From assembly GCA_023458755.1 (NCBI GenBank), contig JAEWYE010000010.1:1-38090 (forward strand): a stretch of DNA of 38,090 nucleotides, given 5' to 3'. Position 1 is the stretch's first letter. Every line of letters starts with the position of its first letter. The position numbers and the translations under genes are program-made. Shown here piece by piece: positions 25,094 through 33,966 of this stretch. The notes beneath the pieces were generated by a model. The model was not told the origin of the DNA. It did no database searches and saw nothing but the letters and a program-made list of their open reading frames with translations. This DNA comes from Bacillota bacterium (GTDB lineage: Bacteria; Bacillota; Clostridia; Oscillospirales; Acutalibacteraceae).

Positions 25094-26230
25094 TTATGCA
25101 TTTACACTTGGAGGGCAGGCAGAATGGTTTACGACAAGCTTTGGCTCCAAAATAATTTGGCTGCATTCATCTTTTCTGGTTCCAGACATAGCTTCCTGCA
25201 AAATGATACCAGCCTGGTGACCCATCGTGACAGAATCTTGATCTACGTAGGTGAAAAAATCGCTCTTTTCCTGTTGATAAAGGTTGGGATTATCAAAACA
25301 AATAATAGAGAGGTCTTCCGGAATGCGAATGCCGTTTTCTTTGCACAGGGTATAAATACGTAAACCGACATGACTGTTTGAGGCGACGATTGCCGTGATG
25401 TTTCCGCCTTTTACTTCCTGAACGAAATCCATTTGCATTTTTTCAGCCAAATCGCTATGAAAGAAATTTTCATATGTTATTGCCTTCAGCTCGTGATCCA
25501 GAATCGTATGAATATAGCCGTTGTAACGAATGGATGTGATTTGTTCTTTATAAGTGGAATCTGCTATAAAGGCAATGTTTCGGTGACCCAAGGAAAGCAG
25601 GTGCTCGGTCGCCAGAATTGCACCAGCTTTGTTGTTTGCGGTAACACTGTTGCAACTGATACCTGGAAATGTTCGATCAATAAGTACAAGAGGAAATTTG
25701 TTTAGATGCATTCGAAGAATGATTTCACTATAGAATTCACAATCGGAAGGGAAAAGTATTACACCAGAAAAATTACTTTTCAAAAAATAATCAAGGGCGT
25801 ATTCTTCCATTGCATTACTGCGGTTTAATACAATGTCTACAAAATATTCTGGGTACTGCAGCGTTTTGATAATACTGGAAATTATATTGCCGGAATGATA
25901 ATCGTAAAATTCCGGGATGATCAGTCCAATCTTGTGCGGACCATCTGCGTTAAGCATTTGAGGGACAACAGAAAGTTCACCTGGACGAAATTGCTTACCG
26001 AGTGGATTGGCGAAGGAACCTTTACCTTGTACCCTGTAAATGTAGCCGTTTAGTGAAAGCTCGGTGAGCGCTTTTGTGGCAGTGATACGGCTGACGTGAT
26101 ATTCTTCAACGATATCTTTTTCACTTGGAATTCGATCTCCAGCTTTATATATGCCTTTTTGGATTTTTTCTATAATATCATTTTGAATCATTTCATGGAG
26201 AGACTCTAACGATTTTTCATAAGTCGACAT
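25094..26230 (-). CDS. GntR-LacI chimeric regulator (AraR type), likely repressor of the mannan locus
   Basis: A 378-residue regulator with an N-terminal GntR winged helix (about 8-78: DRIPSEKDIVEEYHVSRITA, RVQGKGSF). It is fused to a LacI-type periplasmic-binding-like sensor (about 95-370: HKIGLIIPEFYDYHSGNI, SLGHRNIAFI, AIVASNSHVGLRIY, IICFDNPN). This architecture is that of B. subtilis AraR, which binds sugars through the LacI-like part. It is transcribed divergently from the importer genes across a 289-bp intergenic region, the usual setting for a local repressor. A mannose or mannobiose effector is inferred from the enzymes around it. Confidence 0.92.
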   Translation of the reverse strand: MSTYEKSLESLHEMIQNDIIEKIQKGIYKAGDRIPSEKDIVEEYHVSRITATKALTELSLNGYIYRVQGKGSFANPLGKQFRPGELSVVPQMLNADGPHKIGLIIPEFYDYHSGNIISSIIKTLQYPEYFVDIVLNRSNAMEEYALDYFLKSNFSGVILFPSDCEFYSEIILRMHLNKFPLVLIDRTFPGISCNSVTANNKAGAILATEHLLSLGHRNIAFIADSTYKEQITSIRYNGYIHTILDHELKAITYENFFHSDLAEKMQMDFVQEVKGGNITAIVASNSHVGLRIYTLCKENGIRIPEDLSIICFDNPNLYQQEKSDFFTYVDQDSVTMGHQAGIILQEAMSGTRKDECSQIILEPKLVVNHSACPPSVNA

Positions 26231-26263
26231 ATCAATAGCACCTACCTTTTTACTGTTGTGAAT

Positions 26264-26292
26264 AGTATATAATAGTTTCTTGATTTTGTAAA
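26264..26292 (-). promoter_or_regulatory. Promoter of the regulator gene
   Basis: On the minus strand TTTACA (26287-26292) and TATACT (26264-26269) are separated by 17 bp, about 34 nt upstream of the regulator ATG. It diverges from the importer promoter. Confidence 0.65.
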
Positions 26293-26370
26293 GAAATTTT
26301 TCATAAATTATATATATCTTGAAAATAATATAATTATTGAATATAAATTTAATAAAAATAGATCAGTTAT

Positions 26371-26411
26371 TTGACAAATATATAAGTTGACATATAGTTG
26401 ATATATTGACA
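26371..26411 (+). promoter_or_regulatory. Cluster of TTGA(C/T)A repeats upstream of the importer promoter
   Basis: TTGACA or TTGATA begins at 26371, 26387, 26398 and 26406, the last being the -35 box itself. The repeats lie in the divergent region between the regulator and importer genes and are candidate operator half-sites. The assignment is inference. Confidence 0.35.
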
Positions 26412-26433
26412 TAAAAATTCGATGGTGTATACT
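26406..26433 (+). promoter_or_regulatory. Promoter of the mannoside importer operon
   Basis: A perfect TTGACA (26406-26411) and TATACT (26428-26433) are spaced by 16 bp. The leader before the first permease ATG is about 80 nt. Confidence 0.7.
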
Positions 26434-26519
26434 ATTGATAGTCGATTGAAATTGATGATTTTGTAGCCGCCCTTTCAATCAATATTAACAAGGTGCGGCT
26501 GTAATTGGGGGAGACGAAG

Positions 26520-27509
26520 ATGAATACCGGGATTGTAGATACTACAAAACCCCAAAAAGTTAAGTTGTCCGAAAAGGTTCGGTCAAAAGGTAAAAGCGAG
26601 CTATCTGACTGGAAAAAATCATTGGGAAAAAATTATGATTTGTATTTGCTGCTGATTCCGGTCATTGCCTATTTTGTAATATTTTCTTACGGGCCTATGT
26701 ACGGGTTACAAATTGCATTTAAGGATTATTCTCCCGCGCTGGGAATAAACGGTAGTCCATGGGTCGGACTCAAGCACTTGGAACGTTTTTTCAATTCTTT
26801 TTATTTTGGTAGAGTAATACAAAATACCCTTACACTGTCGCTGTACAGTCTGGTCGTCAGCATTCCCGCTCCGTTGATTTTGGCACTGCTGTTTGACGAA
26901 ATGCGGGGGAAAAAGCTGAAGGTGTTTGCACAGACTCTTTCGTATGCGCCGAACTTTATTTCCACTGTGGTTCTTTGCAGTATGTTGGTCATGTTTCTTA
27001 CCCCGCAGACAGGCTTTATTGATGCGATTCTTCGGCTTTTCGGCTATGCTGACAGCAGTAATATATTGTCGGACCCGAATGCGTTCAGCCATATTTATGT
27101 ATGGTCCGGCATATGGCAGTCGGTCGGGTGGAGCTCCATCATTTACACCGCCGCCATTGCAGGGGTTTCACAGGATTTGTATGAGGTGGCCCGTCTGGAT
27201 GGAGCCAGCCGAATAAAGCAGATTTGGTATGTGACCCTGCCTTCCATCCTACCAACGATCGTCATTCTGTCTATTTTGGCAATCGGCAATGTTCTGAACA
27301 TTGGTTATGAAAAGGTTTATCTGCTGCAAAGTACCTCCAATCTGTCTGCTTCCGAAGTCATCTCCACTTATGTTTACAAGTCTGGTTTGGTGCAGGCGCA
27401 GTACAGCTTTGGCTCAATGGTCGGACTGTTTAACAATTTGATTAATTTTATTATTTTGATCATTGCGAATAAACTGGCTAAGTATTTTACCGAAACTTCG
27501 TTGTGGTAA
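26520..27509 (+). CDS. Oligosaccharide ABC transporter permease (LplB type)
   Basis: A 329-residue MetI-type permease with a cytoplasmic N-terminal extension and about six membrane helices. LLLIPVIAYFVIFSYGPMYG starts the first helix, and the EAA loop that contacts the ATPase is DLYEVARLDGASRIKQIWYV. The family is LplB/YteP, used for complex oligosaccharides in Firmicutes. No ATP-binding subunit is encoded nearby, so a shared MsmX-type ATPase elsewhere is expected. The ATG at 26520 follows GGGGGAGA. It is the first gene of the importer operon. Confidence 0.92.
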   Translation: MNTGIVDTTKPQKVKLSEKVRSKGKSELSDWKKSLGKNYDLYLLLIPVIAYFVIFSYGPMYGLQIAFKDYSPALGINGSPWVGLKHLERFFNSFYFGRVIQNTLTLSLYSLVVSIPAPLILALLFDEMRGKKLKVFAQTLSYAPNFISTVVLCSMLVMFLTPQTGFIDAILRLFGYADSSNILSDPNAFSHIYVWSGIWQSVGWSSIIYTAAIAGVSQDLYEVARLDGASRIKQIWYVTLPSILPTIVILSILAIGNVLNIGYEKVYLLQSTSNLSASEVISTYVYKSGLVQAQYSFGSMVGLFNNLINFIILIIANKLAKYFTETSLW

Positions 27510-27525
27510 AGGAAGGAATACAAGA

Positions 27526-28428
27526 ATGGAGAAGAAAAAGGCAATTCGCGATCCGCTTGGAGACCGTATTTATCATGTTGTTGCACTTTTTGTATTAGCG
27601 CTGGTCATGCTTACGATTATTTTTCCAATCTGGACGGTGGTAATTGCGTCGTTCAGCGACCCGACGGAACTGTATCAGAAAATCTTTTTAATTTGGCCGT
27701 CGAAAATGACCCTGGAAAGCTATAAACTGGTGTTCCGTGACAGCGATTTTTTAACCGGAATGTATAATTCCGTGTGTTATACCGTTGTGGGAACCCTGGT
27801 GAACGTTGTTATGAATATTTGCGCGGCTTATCCCCTTTCGAAAAGGAATCTTAAGGGAAAGAACTTTTTGATGCTGCTGTTTACGTTTACCATGTTTTTT
27901 TCCGGAGGAATTGTGCCGACGTACATCCTGATTGGAAACCTTCACCTTCTTGACAACTTCTGGGTAATGATTTTGCCGAGCGCTGTCAGCATGTTTAACG
28001 TGATTGTCATGAGAACGTATTTTCAAACGAATATTCCGCAGGAACTGGAGGACGCGGCAAGTGTGGACGGCTGCACCAATTTTCGCTTTCTCATCCGTAT
28101 CGTGCTTCCTTTATCGGCTCCCATTATTGTTGTAATCGCCCTTTATTACGGGGTCGCCCGCTGGAACGACTACTTTACCGCAATGATGTATCTGACGAAG
28201 CGTTCCATGTACCCGCTGCAGTTGATTCTACGAGATATTCTTCTGCAAAATCAGGCCGGAAATATGCTGAATGTTGTAACGGACGCCGCTTATGCGGAGC
28301 GTATGATGAGCCGTATGGGACTGAAATATGCCGTTATTGTAATTTCAACCATCCCTATATTGGCCATTTATCCATTTGCTCAAAAGTTCTTTTCAAAGGG
28401 AGTCATGATCGGGTCTGTAAAAGGTTGA
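27526..28428 (+). CDS. Oligosaccharide ABC transporter permease (LplC/YtcP type)
   Basis: A 300-residue partner permease with six membrane helices. The N-terminal region shows VALFVLALVMLTIIFPIWTV and later SFSDPTELYQ; the EAA loop is ELEDAASVDGCTNFRFLIRI, followed by the final helices and GVMIGSVKG, a typical C-terminal end. The ATG at 27526 follows AAAGGAAGG and comes 16 nt after the first permease stop. An in-frame start at 27463 inside the upstream gene is rejected. Confidence 0.92.
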   Translation: MEKKKAIRDPLGDRIYHVVALFVLALVMLTIIFPIWTVVIASFSDPTELYQKIFLIWPSKMTLESYKLVFRDSDFLTGMYNSVCYTVVGTLVNVVMNICAAYPLSKRNLKGKNFLMLLFTFTMFFSGGIVPTYILIGNLHLLDNFWVMILPSAVSMFNVIVMRTYFQTNIPQELEDAASVDGCTNFRFLIRIVLPLSAPIIVVIALYYGVARWNDYFTAMMYLTKRSMYPLQLILRDILLQNQAGNMLNVVTDAAYAERMMSRMGLKYAVIVISTIPILAIYPFAQKFFSKGVMIGSVKG

Positions 28429-28552
28429 AACCTGTGCGAACTTCACTTTAAACAGGTTACAATAAAGTTTTATGAAGGAGGCTACATTGAACCACAATGG
28501 GGTAACTGAGATGTTGGCGTTTGAAAGAAAGATTTTGAAAAGGGAGATTAAA

Positions 28553-30175
28553 ATGAAAACTGGATTTAAGAGAGTCCTCGCCATGGGATTGGCAGTCGCT
28601 ATGTCCCTGGCCGCTTTTACCGGGTGCGGTTCATCCCAGCAGCAATCAAGCAACTTTGCTTCTGGAACTGCTTCTACGCAGACGGCGGCAAAAAAAGAAT
28701 TCAATATTGTCTGCCTGGCAGGCGGCGACACCAACCCGTCGGTCAAAGACTGGTGGATTTGGAAGGAATACGAGAAAAAGACCGGGATTCATATCAATTG
28801 GACAGAAATTCCGGAAAGTGCAATGAATGACCGGAAAAATGTAATTATGTCTTCCGGCGAACTTCCGGATGCGTTCTGGCAGGTGACATGGACCAATGAC
28901 GAGCTCAACAAATACGGCAGTCAGGGCCTCTTTGTCAATATTCAACCATACATTCAAAAAGACGCTCCGAATTTGGAAAAGCTGCTCACGAAGGACGTAA
29001 AGGGTGGCTTAGCCTCCATTACCATGCCGGACAAAGGAATTTACTCCATGCCTTGGGTAATGACAGACCTTCCGCAGGCAAACGCCCGTTTCTATCTGAA
29101 CAAGAATTGGCTGAAGGCGGCTTCGCTGCAGACGCCGACCACAATTGACGACCTGACCAAAACATTTGCGACTTTCAAAAAGCAAAATCCGAATGGATGG
29201 CCCATTTATATGCAGCCGGATGGGATCGGAATGCTGAATGAAATGCTCTGCGGCAGTTACGGAGTCGGCAATAACGGCTTTAAACCTATTTCCGATGATT
29301 ATTATATTGACAAAAGCGGCAAGCTTCAGTTTCTTTACACCGCAGACGGTATGAAGCAGATGTGGCAGCAGATGTCCGCCTGGTGGAGCGCCGGCTATTT
29401 CTATCCGCAGACGTTCGGCAAATATGAATATGAAGACTGGGTTACTGCCGGTAAGGTGAAAAAACAGGTCGGCATGTTCGGTTGGGGCAATGCAGACTTC
29501 CTGTATTCCGATGCTTCTCAGGACTATGTAGGAATTTCCGCGCTCAAGGGTCCGAACGGCGACATGATTCAATCCTGGTGCGACTACCCGGTTCGCAGCG
29601 CTTCTTCGTTTACGATTACGAAAGCCTGCAAAGAGCCGGAAACACTGATCAAATGGGCGGATTATTTTTACGGCGACGAAGGTTCGAAATTTGCCGCTTA
29701 TGGTAAGGAAGGCCAAACCTACACGCTTGATTCCGCAAATAAAATCCGTTATACCGACAGCGTTCTGAACTACAAAGGCGGCGCTCAGTTGGGCGCGTGG
29801 CAGTACGGCCTATTTGTTTACGGCGGCAACTTCCCGTGGAAATCTTATGACAGCGCCACCATGGAAACGGCACGCAAGCAGGATTCCGCCGATTTTAAGG
29901 GCGAAAAATTCTCAAGCTACGCGGCGGATTCCCAAAAGTACAAGGCGGATTTGATGCCTGGCCTGATGCCGACAACAGATGAAGCCAGCCAAACGTCATC
30001 CATTAAGACGGACGTGGATACTTACGTTAAGGAAGCGCGCATGAAATTTGTGACCGGTAAGTGGAACTTTACAAGCGACTGGGAAGCTTATGTAAAACAG
30101 CTCCAGAAGATGGGCATCGATGATTATATTAAGGTTAAGCAAGCGCAATACGATCGTTACAAAGCGCAGCAGTAA
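28553..30175 (+). CDS. Oligosaccharide-binding lipoprotein (LplA-type SBP)
   Basis: A 540-residue extracellular solute-binding lipoprotein. The signal peptide ends in AAFTGC with acylated C25 and is followed by a Ser/Gln-rich linker. The mature part starts KKEFNIVCLAGGDTNPSVKD and contains VIMSSGELPDAFW and DKGIYSMPWVM, typical of the long LplA/YtcQ binding proteins that deliver oligosaccharides to LplB/LplC. The start at 28553 has AAAAGGGAG upstream; an in-frame ATG at 28472 has no family support. It probably binds alpha-mannosides released by the GH76 enzyme. Confidence 0.91.
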   Translation: MKTGFKRVLAMGLAVAMSLAAFTGCGSSQQQSSNFASGTASTQTAAKKEFNIVCLAGGDTNPSVKDWWIWKEYEKKTGIHINWTEIPESAMNDRKNVIMSSGELPDAFWQVTWTNDELNKYGSQGLFVNIQPYIQKDAPNLEKLLTKDVKGGLASITMPDKGIYSMPWVMTDLPQANARFYLNKNWLKAASLQTPTTIDDLTKTFATFKKQNPNGWPIYMQPDGIGMLNEMLCGSYGVGNNGFKPISDDYYIDKSGKLQFLYTADGMKQMWQQMSAWWSAGYFYPQTFGKYEYEDWVTAGKVKKQVGMFGWGNADFLYSDASQDYVGISALKGPNGDMIQSWCDYPVRSASSFTITKACKEPETLIKWADYFYGDEGSKFAAYGKEGQTYTLDSANKIRYTDSVLNYKGGAQLGAWQYGLFVYGGNFPWKSYDSATMETARKQDSADFKGEKFSSYAADSQKYKADLMPGLMPTTDEASQTSSIKTDVDTYVKEARMKFVTGKWNFTSDWEAYVKQLQKMGIDDYIKVKQAQYDRYKAQQ

Positions 30176-30245
30176 TGGAACGCAGGCCAAACAGTTTGCG
30201 GCCCATATAACAGTTACAGAAAAACGATAAAACCCATCGTTGTGT

Positions 30246-30297
30246 CCTGTCAGTCCGGCAAGCGTCAGGTATACCTTGGCTTGCCGGACTGTTCAGG
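30246..30297 (+). promoter_or_regulatory. Strong intercistronic hairpin between binding-protein and GH38 genes
   Basis: CAGTCCGGCAAGC (30251-30263) and GCTTGCCGGACTG (30279-30291) form a perfect 13-bp stem, extendable by CCTG/CAGG outside, with a 15-nt loop. No T-run follows, so it is not a classic terminator. It may stabilise the upstream mRNA or partly attenuate GH38 transcription. Confidence 0.6.
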
Positions 30298-30344
30298 TTA
30301 CAATTAGCGACAAAATTCACAACTCAAAGGAAGGCTTTATCATT

Positions 30345-33191
30345 ATGAAGAAATTAACAGAAAAATATGTCAAACTGAAAACATCGGTTGGCGGCAATCG
30401 GGAAAAGTACGGATTTGAAGATACGTTCGGCCTGCCAAAAGAAGAACAACTGAACATCACACATCCGAGCCGCGCAAACATCCGAATTCTGAGTGAACTT
30501 GAATTTGCGCTGAATCTGTCGCAAGCAAGTGGGGATCGTTATTCCGTTGAACTGGAAGAAGCGTTGGAATATCTGCTCTCCGCTTTGGAGAAAGAAGGCG
30601 TCCTGACGAATCAGGCTTGTGAAAAGGCCGAAGATATGATGTCACCGCTCCAAGCGGCGGCAAAGGAATATCATTTGATCTTGGTCGGTCACGCACATAT
30701 GGATATGAACTGGATGTGGGGGTTTAATGAAACGGTCGCACTCGTAATTGCGACCTTCCGTTCCGTCCTGAATATTATGGATCAATATCCTGAATTCCAT
30801 TTTTCGCAGTCACAGGCAAGCACTTATCAAATCATAGAACAATATGCCCCCGAGATGATGGAAAAGATCAAACAAAGAATTAAAGAGGGACGCTGGGAAG
30901 TGACGGCTTCCTCCTGGGTAGAAACGGACAAGAATATGCCGAGCACGGAATCTCTGCTGCGGCACATTCAATATACCCGGGAATATTTACGCTCGGTCTG
31001 GGGCGCGCAGCATTTTGAAATTGACTTTTCTCCGGATACGTTCGGACATAGCGCCAATATTCCGGAAATCGACCAATTTGGCGGCGTAAAATATTTTTAC
31101 CATTGCCGCGGTCTGAAAGAGGATTATGTGCTCTATCGGTATCGGGCTCCCTCCGGCCGGGAAATCCTTTCCTATCGTGAACCCTATTGGTACAACAGTG
31201 CCATTACCCCTCATATTGGCGCAGGCTTGATCGACATTTCCCGTAAATGTGCCGGCTTTAAGACAGGATTGGTTGTGTACGGCGTGGGGGACCACGGCGG
31301 CGGGCCGACACGGCGCGATGTGGAGCGCGCACTCGATATGATGACCTGGAAAATCTATCCAGAAATTCATTTCGGCACGCTGCGCGAATATTTCCGTGAG
31401 GCGGAGTCGGTGCGAGAAATGCTGCCGGTAGTCGACCATGAACTGAACTGCTTTGCACCGGGCTGTTATACGACACAAAGCAGAATCAAGCGCGGCAACA
31501 AGCGTGTGGAAATGTCCCTTTGCGATACGGAACGTTTCGCCGTAATTGCCGGGCAGGTCGCAGGGTTTTCTTTGGCGAAAAAAAGCATGACGGCAGCATG
31601 GCAGGATGTCATGTTTACCCATTTTCACGATATTTTGACGGGCTCCTGTGTGCAGGACACGAGAGAGCACGCAATGGGCCTTTACCAGACTTCTTCTGCA
31701 ACGGCAAATGCACAAATGCAGAACGCCATGCAGGTGATTTCGCAGAAGATCGATACTGCTGACCTTCTGGCCGATGTGGACACATACAACACGCAGTCCG
31801 AGGGCGCCGGAGCAGGGTATGGATTGGAGAATTTTATCGGCGTCCCCAGTACGGAACGGGGCTCCGGAAAAACCCGCATTTTTCATATCTTTAATACGCT
31901 TCCGCAGACGCGCCGCGAAGTTGTGGAATTGACGGTATGGGACTGGATGGGAGATCTGCGTTATTTACAGGTACAGGACCATCTGCATAATCCGGTGGAT
32001 CATCAGCTGCTGGATGCTTCCCGGCAAAAGTATTGGGACCATATGTATTTCCGCGTACTGGTCGATGTGGAAGTTCCGTCCATGGGTTATACCACAATTA
32101 TCCTTTACGAAGGCACTGCGGAAAATTACTGCAATTATTTTCAATCTGGAGAACGAATTGCGCGCCGTTTTGGCAACCTTGTACTGCAGAATGACAAGAT
32201 CAAAGCGACGGTTGCCGTTGATTCGGGACGTGTCTGTTCGCTGCTCAATACTGCAACAAATGAGGAATTAATTGCCGACGGTGAATCGGCGGGTTTGGTC
32301 TTTCTGGAGACGGAGGCGGCAACATCCAGCGCCTGGGAAATCGGACGTCATCTAAAAGAAATCCCGGTCGATGAATGTGTGAAGATTGAAAAGGTTGCGG
32401 AAGGGCCGCTTCGCCAGAGTTTCAAAGCGTATTATGTTATCAAAAACTCAAAAATAGAAGTAACATATAGCCTGGATCGGCATGCTGAGGCTCTTCGGAC
32501 GGATCTTCATATCGACTGGCATGAAATCGGCGGGGAAACCGTTCCGCTTTTACAATACAGGGTTCCAACCGTTTATAGGACAAATGAGTTTCTTTATGAT
32601 ATTCCCGGCGGAGCAATCCGGCGTCCGGCAGGCATGACCGATGTGCCTGCCCTTCAGTACGGTGTGGCCGTCTGCGCTTCGGGCGACAGCATTATTGTGG
32701 TCAGCGACAGTAAATACGGTTATCGCGGCTTAGATAAATCGCTTGGATTGTCTTTGATTAACAGTTCTACGGGTCCTGACCCGTATCCGGAATTCGGCAT
32801 CCAGAAGGTCACCCTGTGGACAGGCGGCATCAAAGCGGACGAGAAGATGGCGGAAGACCTTGCGGAAAGATGCAATCATGCAATGTTCTATCAGCCGTCG
32901 AATGCACACAAGGGCAATCTCCCTTTACAGAACAGCTTGTTTTCTTTTCATTCCGATACGGTGGTTCTCTCTTCCAGCCTTCCCACGGAAGATGGTGGAA
33001 TCATAGCTCGTTTTTATGAAGTAAAAGGAATAACAGGTAAAGTGGTCTTACACTTCAATAAGCCGGTTCGTATGGCAAAATCTGTAGACTTATTTGAGAA
33101 AGAAGTTAACACTCCTGTTTCAGTTCAGAATTGTTATGTTTCCTGCGAAGTAGAGCCGAATTCTATCTGCGAGCTCAAGATTCTACTATGA
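30345..33191 (+). CDS. GH38 alpha-mannosidase
   Basis: A 948-residue intracellular alpha-mannosidase of family GH38. An N-terminal helical part is followed by the catalytic (beta/alpha)7 barrel with the zinc-site motif VGHAHMDMNWMW (H116, D120). The nucleophile D231 lies in FSPDTFGHSANIPEID, and the late zinc His in FTHFHDILTGSC. Beta-sandwich domains fill the C-terminal half. No signal peptide is seen. The ATG at 30345 has AAAGGAAGG upstream; the open frame extends to 30240 through the intercistronic hairpin and is rejected. It would trim alpha-1,2/1,3/1,6-linked mannose from imported chains, working with the GH125 enzyme. Confidence 0.94.
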   Translation: MKKLTEKYVKLKTSVGGNREKYGFEDTFGLPKEEQLNITHPSRANIRILSELEFALNLSQASGDRYSVELEEALEYLLSALEKEGVLTNQACEKAEDMMSPLQAAAKEYHLILVGHAHMDMNWMWGFNETVALVIATFRSVLNIMDQYPEFHFSQSQASTYQIIEQYAPEMMEKIKQRIKEGRWEVTASSWVETDKNMPSTESLLRHIQYTREYLRSVWGAQHFEIDFSPDTFGHSANIPEIDQFGGVKYFYHCRGLKEDYVLYRYRAPSGREILSYREPYWYNSAITPHIGAGLIDISRKCAGFKTGLVVYGVGDHGGGPTRRDVERALDMMTWKIYPEIHFGTLREYFREAESVREMLPVVDHELNCFAPGCYTTQSRIKRGNKRVEMSLCDTERFAVIAGQVAGFSLAKKSMTAAWQDVMFTHFHDILTGSCVQDTREHAMGLYQTSSATANAQMQNAMQVISQKIDTADLLADVDTYNTQSEGAGAGYGLENFIGVPSTERGSGKTRIFHIFNTLPQTRREVVELTVWDWMGDLRYLQVQDHLHNPVDHQLLDASRQKYWDHMYFRVLVDVEVPSMGYTTIILYEGTAENYCNYFQSGERIARRFGNLVLQNDKIKATVAVDSGRVCSLLNTATNEELIADGESAGLVFLETEAATSSAWEIGRHLKEIPVDECVKIEKVAEGPLRQSFKAYYVIKNSKIEVTYSLDRHAEALRTDLHIDWHEIGGETVPLLQYRVPTVYRTNEFLYDIPGGAIRRPAGMTDVPALQYGVAVCASGDSIIVVSDSKYGYRGLDKSLGLSLINSSTGPDPYPEFGIQKVTLWTGGIKADEKMAEDLAERCNHAMFYQPSNAHKGNLPLQNSLFSFHSDTVVLSSSLPTEDGGIIARFYEVKGITGKVVLHFNKPVRMAKSVDLFEKEVNTPVSVQNCYVSCEVEPNSICELKILL

Positions 33192-33289
33192 AATTTCTAC
33201 TCCAATAAACAGTCATTTAAACTGAGTCACGTTAGAGAGAAAATGTTTGGTGTAGAACGTGCCGCACCCCCTTCGTTTGAGTAAAATTA

Positions 33290-33441
33290 TGTCAACATCG
33301 GTATAAAAATGACTAAAAGGGGGTGGGGACATTTTTCTTGACATACTTACGCCGCTAACCCGATGCTTTGGGGCTCACAGCCGCGAGAGATATCTTGATC
33401 CGCTTTTTATTATACCATTCGATATAACATTGAGTATTGTT
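33290..33441 (-). pseudogene. IS3-family transposase tail and terminal DNA
   Basis: The minus-strand frame ending at 33355 reads CYIEWYNKKRIKISLAAVSP, the C-terminal end of an IS3-family OrfB (IS150-like). The following DNA, GTCAAGAAAAATGTCCCCAC and a CCCCC run, looks like the terminal inverted-repeat region of such an element. Only about 30 codons remain. This relic differs in sequence from the IS3 tail at the left edge of the window. The stretch 33192-33289 before it holds nothing I recognise. Confidence 0.65.
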
Positions 33442-33476
33442 AGTCTACTGGTCCGCTGCTGTCAGATTGATGTGTT

Positions 33477-33792
33477 CATACCATCAAAGCAACCATGTTT
33501 GAAGGGTTAAACAAAACCGCGTTTAGAGACTGGCGGGAGTTTGGGGAATCCCTTTTAAAGCAGTTAAACGATGTATGCTTATATTGAACAATATAACCGG
33601 ACAAAGGCGGAGTCTTCCGGGCATTAACGAATCGACCATCCAAATTATCTCGAAGAAGCTTTACGGGAAGCGCAGCTCAATTCGTTGGTTCACAGAGATT
33701 ATTCTTTTAGCAGGAGTACACTTGCCAGTATTTTTGATGATCAGATCGAATTTGTCTCAATCGGTGGTTTTGACCTCAAAACCATAAAATAA
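33477..33792 (+). pseudogene. AlbA_2/HATPase_c_4-type ATP-binding regulator, fragment with frameshifts
   Basis: Three pieces in two frames can be joined: TIKATMFEGLNKTAFRDWRE, then AYIEQYNRTKAESSG, then YLEEALREAQLNSLVHRDYS and IFDDQIEFVSIGG. This matches the end of the AlbA_2 domain and the beginning of the GHKL-like ATPase part (pattern 'alREalvNalvHRDYs..iFDDrlEivSpGG') of RecG-like/Schlafen-AlbA_2 proteins. The gene is cut at both ends; after VSIGG the frame runs into the 55-bp repeat and stops at 33790-33792. Non-functional remnant. Confidence 0.65.
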
Positions 33793-33829
33793 ACTCATGA
33801 TTTTTGCTATGAAAATTGGCTATTTGAAT
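33775..33829 (+). repeat. 55-bp dispersed repeat, copy 2 (partner at 4828-4882)
   Basis: Ungapped match, roughly 80-85 % by eye, to 4828-4882. Here it interrupts the AlbA_2-type pseudogene exactly where family resemblance ends, which suggests that it is the end of an inserted element. Confidence 0.55.
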
Positions 33830-33916
33830 GACTAAAACAGTATTCAGAATAGGACCTGTTTTTCACGGGTTGGAGGAATGGCAGGATAATAGTAACTTGT
33901 TTTAATCAAGGTCAAA

Positions 33917-33949
33917 AACAGCCTTCGGGTCGAAGACCCGAAGGCTGTT
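33917..33949. repeat. Perfect 15-bp inverted repeat with 3-nt loop
   Basis: AACAGCCTTCGGGTC (33917-33931) and GACCCGAAGGCTGTT (33935-33949) are exact reverse complements around GAA. No T-run follows on either strand, so it is not an obvious terminator. It lies 17 bp before the second copy of the 98-bp repeat. Confidence 0.75.
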
Positions 33950-33966
33950 GCTGATTCTATCGAGGT

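Noticed and set aside
29009..29716. 235-codon minus-strand ORF inside the binding-lipoprotein gene
   Set aside because: Antisense to a well-supported LplA-type gene and without any recognisable motif.
30987..31886. 299-codon minus-strand ORF inside the GH38 gene
   Set aside because: It is the antisense shadow of a clearly coding GC-richer gene; composition is Cys/His/Arg-rich with no domain, ribosome site or family signal.
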